A stretch of 9,612 nucleotides of DNA, taken from assembly GCA_011390385.1 (NCBI GenBank), contig JAABSN010000126.1, positions 1-9,612 of the forward strand. The letters are read 5' to 3'. The notes under the pieces were generated by a model. That model did not search any database. It was not told the origin of the DNA and was given only the letters and a program-made list of their open reading frames with translations. Position numbers and translations under genes: made by a program. Origin of the DNA: Thioalkalivibrio nitratireducens. GTDB lineage: Bacteria; Pseudomonadota; Gammaproteobacteria; Ectothiorhodospirales; Ectothiorhodospiraceae. Below, in pieces: positions 7,377 through 9,612 of the stretch (the first letter of the stretch is position 1; every line of letters begins with the position of its first letter).

Positions 7377-7733
7377 GGCCAACCACCTCCCGTTGAATAC
7401 CGGTTGACAAAAGGGCGCACCCGATCGGGAGGCCCAGGCTGAGTGGGTTCCGTCCCTGGATGCTCATGGACCAGCATCCGCTGGTTGCTTCGAGAGGATC
7501 GAAAGGCGACGAACGCTCCCGGGAATCCTTCTGGCAGTATCGCCGTTGCCGGCCGCTCGAATCAACCCGGAACCGATGGCCAGTTCACCAGGCGGTCAAC
7601 CCGTGGCCGCCATGACCTCAGGAACCGCATGATCCGAGTGTCCGGGCATGCCAAACTATGGGTTATTACCGATTGCACACGCCATCCCGAACAGAGAGCC
7701 TTGGTGACGGAACACATTTCCGGGAATGAATCG
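7377..7733. other. Divergent intergenic region, about 357 bp
   Basis: This region lies between the sensor-like gene (minus) and the AhpD-like gene (plus). An open frame from GTG 7443 runs through it into the AhpD-like gene, but its first ~90 residues are low in hydrophobic content, show no domain and look non-coding. Two overlapping short inverted repeats (GGATGCT/AGCATCC at 7458-7479, and ACCAGC/GCTGGT at 7470-7485) are visible. A perfect TTGACA at 7404-7409 has no matching -10. I see no convincing promoter. Confidence 0.5.
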
Positions 7734-8249
7734 ATGGACGAACACAGCGGTACCGGTTCCAGGGAAATCCTGCAGGAGGTGGCCAGGATTTTCGATAATA
7801 CGGTACCCAACTTGTACCGTATGCTCGCGCGCAGTCCGGTTGCGCTGGAGGCGTTCGTGCGCTTCGAAAGCATCCTCGACCGGCATGGCTGCCTTGCCCG
7901 GGACGAACAGGCGGTTGTTGCCCTTGAAGTCGCGATGCGCAACCGCTGTGACTACTGTCGAGGTGTGATGTCGCGGGAGGCTCGGGAATCGGGTGTCACG
8001 GAGGACAGCATCGAGGCCATTATCCAGGGGTTCGAACCCGCAAACGCACGACACCGGCTTCTGGTCGAGACGACCCGTCGAATCATGAACGAGTCGGGAT
8101 GCCTGGGCAGTGCTGAGGTGGCGGTACTGCAAGAGCGCGGGGTCGGTTTGGAGGAGCTGCTCGAAATCGTGGCCATCATCGCGGCATTCACCCTGGCAAC
8201 CTATGCGAACAACCTCGCCAATACCCGCATCGACCCGGAGTACCGTTGA
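7734..8249 (+). CDS. AhpD/carboxymuconolactone decarboxylase-like protein
   Basis: This 171-aa, mostly helical protein has the AhpD-like core: ARDEQAVVALEVAMRNRCDYCRGVMSREARESGV (about 56-88), then a second helical pair ending in LLEIVAIIAAFTLATYANNLANT. AhpD-type proteins use a CxxC pair as a disulfide reductase or peroxidase centre. Here C72 and C75 are present. The His that normally sits four residues after the second Cys is M79, and the glutamate usual 12 residues before the first Cys is Ala. The exact activity is therefore uncertain. The ATG at 7734 has GGGA 8 nt upstream. GTG at 7704 (181 aa, weak AGAGAG before it) is an alternative. The gene is followed after 100 bp by the phosphoesterase-like gene on the same strand and may share its transcript. 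Confidence 0.8.
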   Translation: MDEHSGTGSREILQEVARIFDNTVPNLYRMLARSPVALEAFVRFESILDRHGCLARDEQAVVALEVAMRNRCDYCRGVMSREARESGVTEDSIEAIIQGFEPANARHRLLVETTRRIMNESGCLGSAEVAVLQERGVGLEELLEIVAIIAAFTLATYANNLANTRIDPEYR

Positions 8250-8313
8250 ACTGAGCGGTGGGAACGGAATTGCGTGGAAACCATCCAACATACGTTAAAG
8301 AAGTGAGTAACCG

Positions 8314-8349
8314 ATGACTTTATCCAACATCCAGCCCCGGCGCTTCTAG
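8314..8349 (+). CDS. 11-codon ORF, leader peptide or interrupted N-terminus
   Basis: ATG 8314 opens an 11-residue frame, MTLSNIQPRRF, ending in TAG (8347-8349), which directly abuts the ATG of the phosphoesterase gene in the same frame. A reasonable ribosome-binding sequence, AAGTGAG (8301-8307), lies 6 nt before ATG 8314, whereas none lies before ATG 8350. It may be a translated leader that feeds reinitiation, or the true N-terminus of the downstream protein cut by an amber codon. Confidence 0.4.
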   Translation: MTLSNIQPRRF

Positions 8350-9327
8350 ATGCACGTTGTTTCATGCCCCGTTTCCCATCGATCATCGGCTCGCGATCTC
8401 GCGCAGCTGGAACCGATATGCGCGGGGACTGCGTATGTCATCGGTGGCCTGTACGGTAACCTGGAAGCACTTGACGCGATCGAGGCACTGGCCGAGCGGG
8501 AAGCAGCCGACCACGAACTCCGCCCGGTGCTGGTGTTCAATGGTGATTTTCACTGGTTTGATGCCGACCCCACGTGGTTCCGCGAGGTACAGCGCCGGGT
8601 GCTGGTGCACGAGCCTTGTCTTGGCAACGTCGAACTGGAGCTGATGGATCCGCAGCCGGGTGCTGGATGCGGCTGTGCCTACCCGCGTTCCGTTTCCCAG
8701 GAGACCGTGAGCCGATCCAACGCCATCATGTCACGACTCCAGCACATGGCCGATCAGCACGGAATCGAGCTGACAGGTCTCCGAGGCCTGCCGAAACAGG
8801 CTCGGATTCAATGCGGAAACCTTCGCGTCGGTGTGGTTCATGGTGATCCCGCAAGCGTTTCCGGATGGGGACTGGAGCTTGCCGCCATGCCGACCCCGGG
8901 CCAGACTTCCCAAAGCCTGCAAGCGTGGTTCGAAGATGCCGAGGTAGACGTGCTGGCCAGCAGCCATACCTGTCGCTGTTTCGCGCAGGACTTCCCCCGA
9001 GGCCAGGCGGTGTTCAACAATGGGGCCGCCGGAATGCCCAATTTTCTCGGTGACCACCGACTCGTGATCACCCGCATCTCCCTCCACCCACCAGCCCTGC
9101 TTCCGGAATCCGAGGTGCTCTACTCCCGAACGTACGGTAACGTTACCGTATCGGCTCTTGCTGTAACCTGGGATCTCCCGGGTTTCCTCGCCCGCTTCGA
9201 TCGGGTGTGGCCCGACGGCACTCCGGCGTCCGAGTCCTATCGATCACGGATCGTCCGCGGGCCACCGCATACACTCGAAGAGGCGCATCGCCTCGGACGG
9301 GATTCGCCAGCGACTGAGCGCTGTTGA
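8350..9327 (+). CDS. Metallophosphoesterase-fold protein with degenerate motif I
   Basis: This 325-aa predicted cytoplasmic protein follows the calcineurin-like phosphoesterase motif order. GGLYGNLEAL (32-41) stands in place of GDxHGNxxAL. It is followed by NGDFHWFD (64-71, the GDxxD motif), GNVE (92-95, GNHE/D), VVHGD (162-166), SSHTC (204-208, GHTH-like) and NNGAAGMPN (223-231). Motif I lacks both metal ligands (Asp to Gly, His to Tyr), and the last His of GHTH is Cys. The other ligands (D66, N93, H164, H206) remain. I recall a proteobacterial family with this same NGDFHWFD/NNGAAGMPN pattern, so the changes may be family traits. The substrate is unknown. The start is uncertain: ATG 8350 has no ribosome-binding site of its own and follows an 11-codon in-frame ORF immediately. 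The C-terminal ~70 residues (about 255-325) are an extra tail. The gene is preceded by the AhpD-like gene. Confidence 0.82.
   Translation: MHVVSCPVSHRSSARDLAQLEPICAGTAYVIGGLYGNLEALDAIEALAEREAADHELRPVLVFNGDFHWFDADPTWFREVQRRVLVHEPCLGNVELELMDPQPGAGCGCAYPRSVSQETVSRSNAIMSRLQHMADQHGIELTGLRGLPKQARIQCGNLRVGVVHGDPASVSGWGLELAAMPTPGQTSQSLQAWFEDAEVDVLASSHTCRCFAQDFPRGQAVFNNGAAGMPNFLGDHRLVITRISLHPPALLPESEVLYSRTYGNVTVSALAVTWDLPGFLARFDRVWPDGTPASESYRSRIVRGPPHTLEEAHRLGRDSPATERC
9133..9150. repeat. 18-bp perfect palindrome inside the phosphoesterase gene
   Basis: TACGGTAACGTTACCGTA is a perfect palindrome. It codes for part of RTYGNVTVSA near residues 260-270, in the C-terminal part of the gene. It could be a protein-binding site or chance. 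It is not followed by a T tract, so it is not a terminator. Confidence 0.6.
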
Positions 9328-9390
9328 GGGCATTCGTTGGCGACTGTTCGGCGCGGTGCCACTAGCAAGATGGAGGAGAGCACCTCATCG

Positions 9391-9492
9391 ATGGCTTCAC
9401 GCATGATCGCCCGCGCAGGCCAGTCCGTATTCATCCCACGCTGTTTACAGGTGGATCGGCGCTGTCACGGCCTGTCTGTGCCGTGCGCATGA
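9391..9492 (+). CDS. Possible 33-aa small ORF overlapping the hydroxylase start
   Basis: ATG 9391 opens a 33-codon frame ending in TGA at 9490-9492. That stop overlaps the ATG of the next gene as ATGA, a typical arrangement for translational coupling. GGAGGAG lies at 9372-9378, but 12 nt upstream, which is rather far. The peptide is rich in Arg and Cys and is not recognised. It may be a coupling leader or an accidental frame. Confidence 0.25.
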   Translation: MASRMIARAGQSVFIPRCLQVDRRCHGLSVPCA

Positions 9493-9612
9493 GCTTCTTT
9501 GCCAAACCCAGACCCGCATACGTCGGGACGCGAGTTCTGGCCGTGGAGCCGATGGTTGCACTAGTCGATACATTCGCCACTGCGGAACAATGCGATCAGA
9601 TCATCCAGTTGG
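9489..9612 (+). CDS. Probable 2OG-Fe(II) oxygenase, prolyl 4-hydroxylase type (5' end only)
   Basis: Only the first 41 codons are in the window and the frame is open to the edge. The stretch EPMVALVDTFATAEQCDQIIQL fits the opening strand and helix of bacterial prolyl 4-hydroxylase alpha-subunit-like oxygenases, whose pattern is 'P.v.viDnfLs..ECd.lI.la'. The HxD...H iron ligands would lie beyond the edge, so the assignment depends on this short match. The ATG at 9489 has no ribosome-binding site. The frame remains open upstream and GTG 9483 is possible. An overlapping small ORF (ATGA) suggests coupled translation. Confidence 0.6.
   Translation, partial: MSFFAKPRPAYVGTRVLAVEPMVALVDTFATAEQCDQIIQL

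Noticed and set aside
7404..7409. Perfect TTGACA -35 hexamer
   Set aside because: No -10-like hexamer lies 15-19 bp downstream (the sequence there is GC-rich).
6262..7467. Minus-strand open frame of 401 codons overlapping both channel-region genes
   Set aside because: It overlaps the end of the K+ channel gene and the whole sensor-like gene in another frame. Its product is Arg/Gly/Ser rich with no membrane segments or domain.
7443..7733. 97-residue N-terminal extension of the AhpD-like protein from GTG
   Set aside because: The extension has no domain or coding-like composition, and the AhpD-like fold begins after ATG 7734.
9280..9294. GAGGCG-CAT-CGCCTC hairpin as terminator of the phosphoesterase gene
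   Set aside because: It lies inside the coding sequence about 30 bp before the stop and lacks a T tract.

Overview
The window looks like a chromosomal segment of a GC-rich (roughly 60% GC) gammaproteobacterium. This rests on the near-E. coli match of the YgiQ-type radical SAM protein, a PdxH with the usual bacterial motifs, a YbaK/EbsC-type tRNA deacylase, a tRNA-Ser with encoded CCA, and a dispersed repeat with GTAGGGTG/CACCCTAC ends. I recall similar repeats from Chromatiales/Ectothiorhodospiraceae-like genomes. That last placement is from memory and is only a guess. No plasmid, phage, IS or CRISPR signature is visible.

Layout. Bases 1-3219 hold two minus-strand genes. Upstream is a 520-aa glutamate-synthase-like FMN/Fe-S protein with two N-terminal CDGSH iron-sulfur motifs. 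Downstream is the first 508 codons of a ygiQ-type radical SAM gene that runs off the left edge. pdxH (3322-3966, +) diverges from the glutamate-synthase-like gene across 102 bp. It is followed by tRNA-Ser(CGA) with its own promoter and a strong hairpin terminator, an uncertain 73-codon ORF, and a YbaK-family aminoacyl-tRNA deacylase gene (4700-5170). A 465-bp gap (5171-5635) contains two diverged copies of a MITE/REP-like inverted-repeat element and a 14-bp palindrome.

Next come a classic six-TM voltage-gated K+ channel (5636-6409, +) and, convergent with it, a 311-aa membrane protein (7376-6441, -). The latter looks like a voltage-sensor protein without a pore. It has a duplicated sensor-like half, an S4 helix that alternates Arg with Gln/Asn, and a C-terminal coiled coil. 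After a 357-bp divergent gap, a plus-strand cluster encodes an AhpD/carboxymuconolactone-decarboxylase-like protein with CxxC but without the usual His, a metallophosphoesterase-fold protein with a degenerate first metal motif, and the start of a probable 2OG-Fe(II) prolyl 4-hydroxylase that leaves the right edge.

Several genes concern cofactors and redox chemistry (Fe-S/FMN, radical SAM, PLP synthesis, AhpD-like), but nothing shows that they form one pathway. The most unusual items are the pore-less sensor-like membrane protein next to the K+ channel, the in-frame 11-codon ORF ending in TAG directly against the ATG of the phosphoesterase, and the degenerate active-site motifs of the phosphoesterase and AhpD-like proteins.
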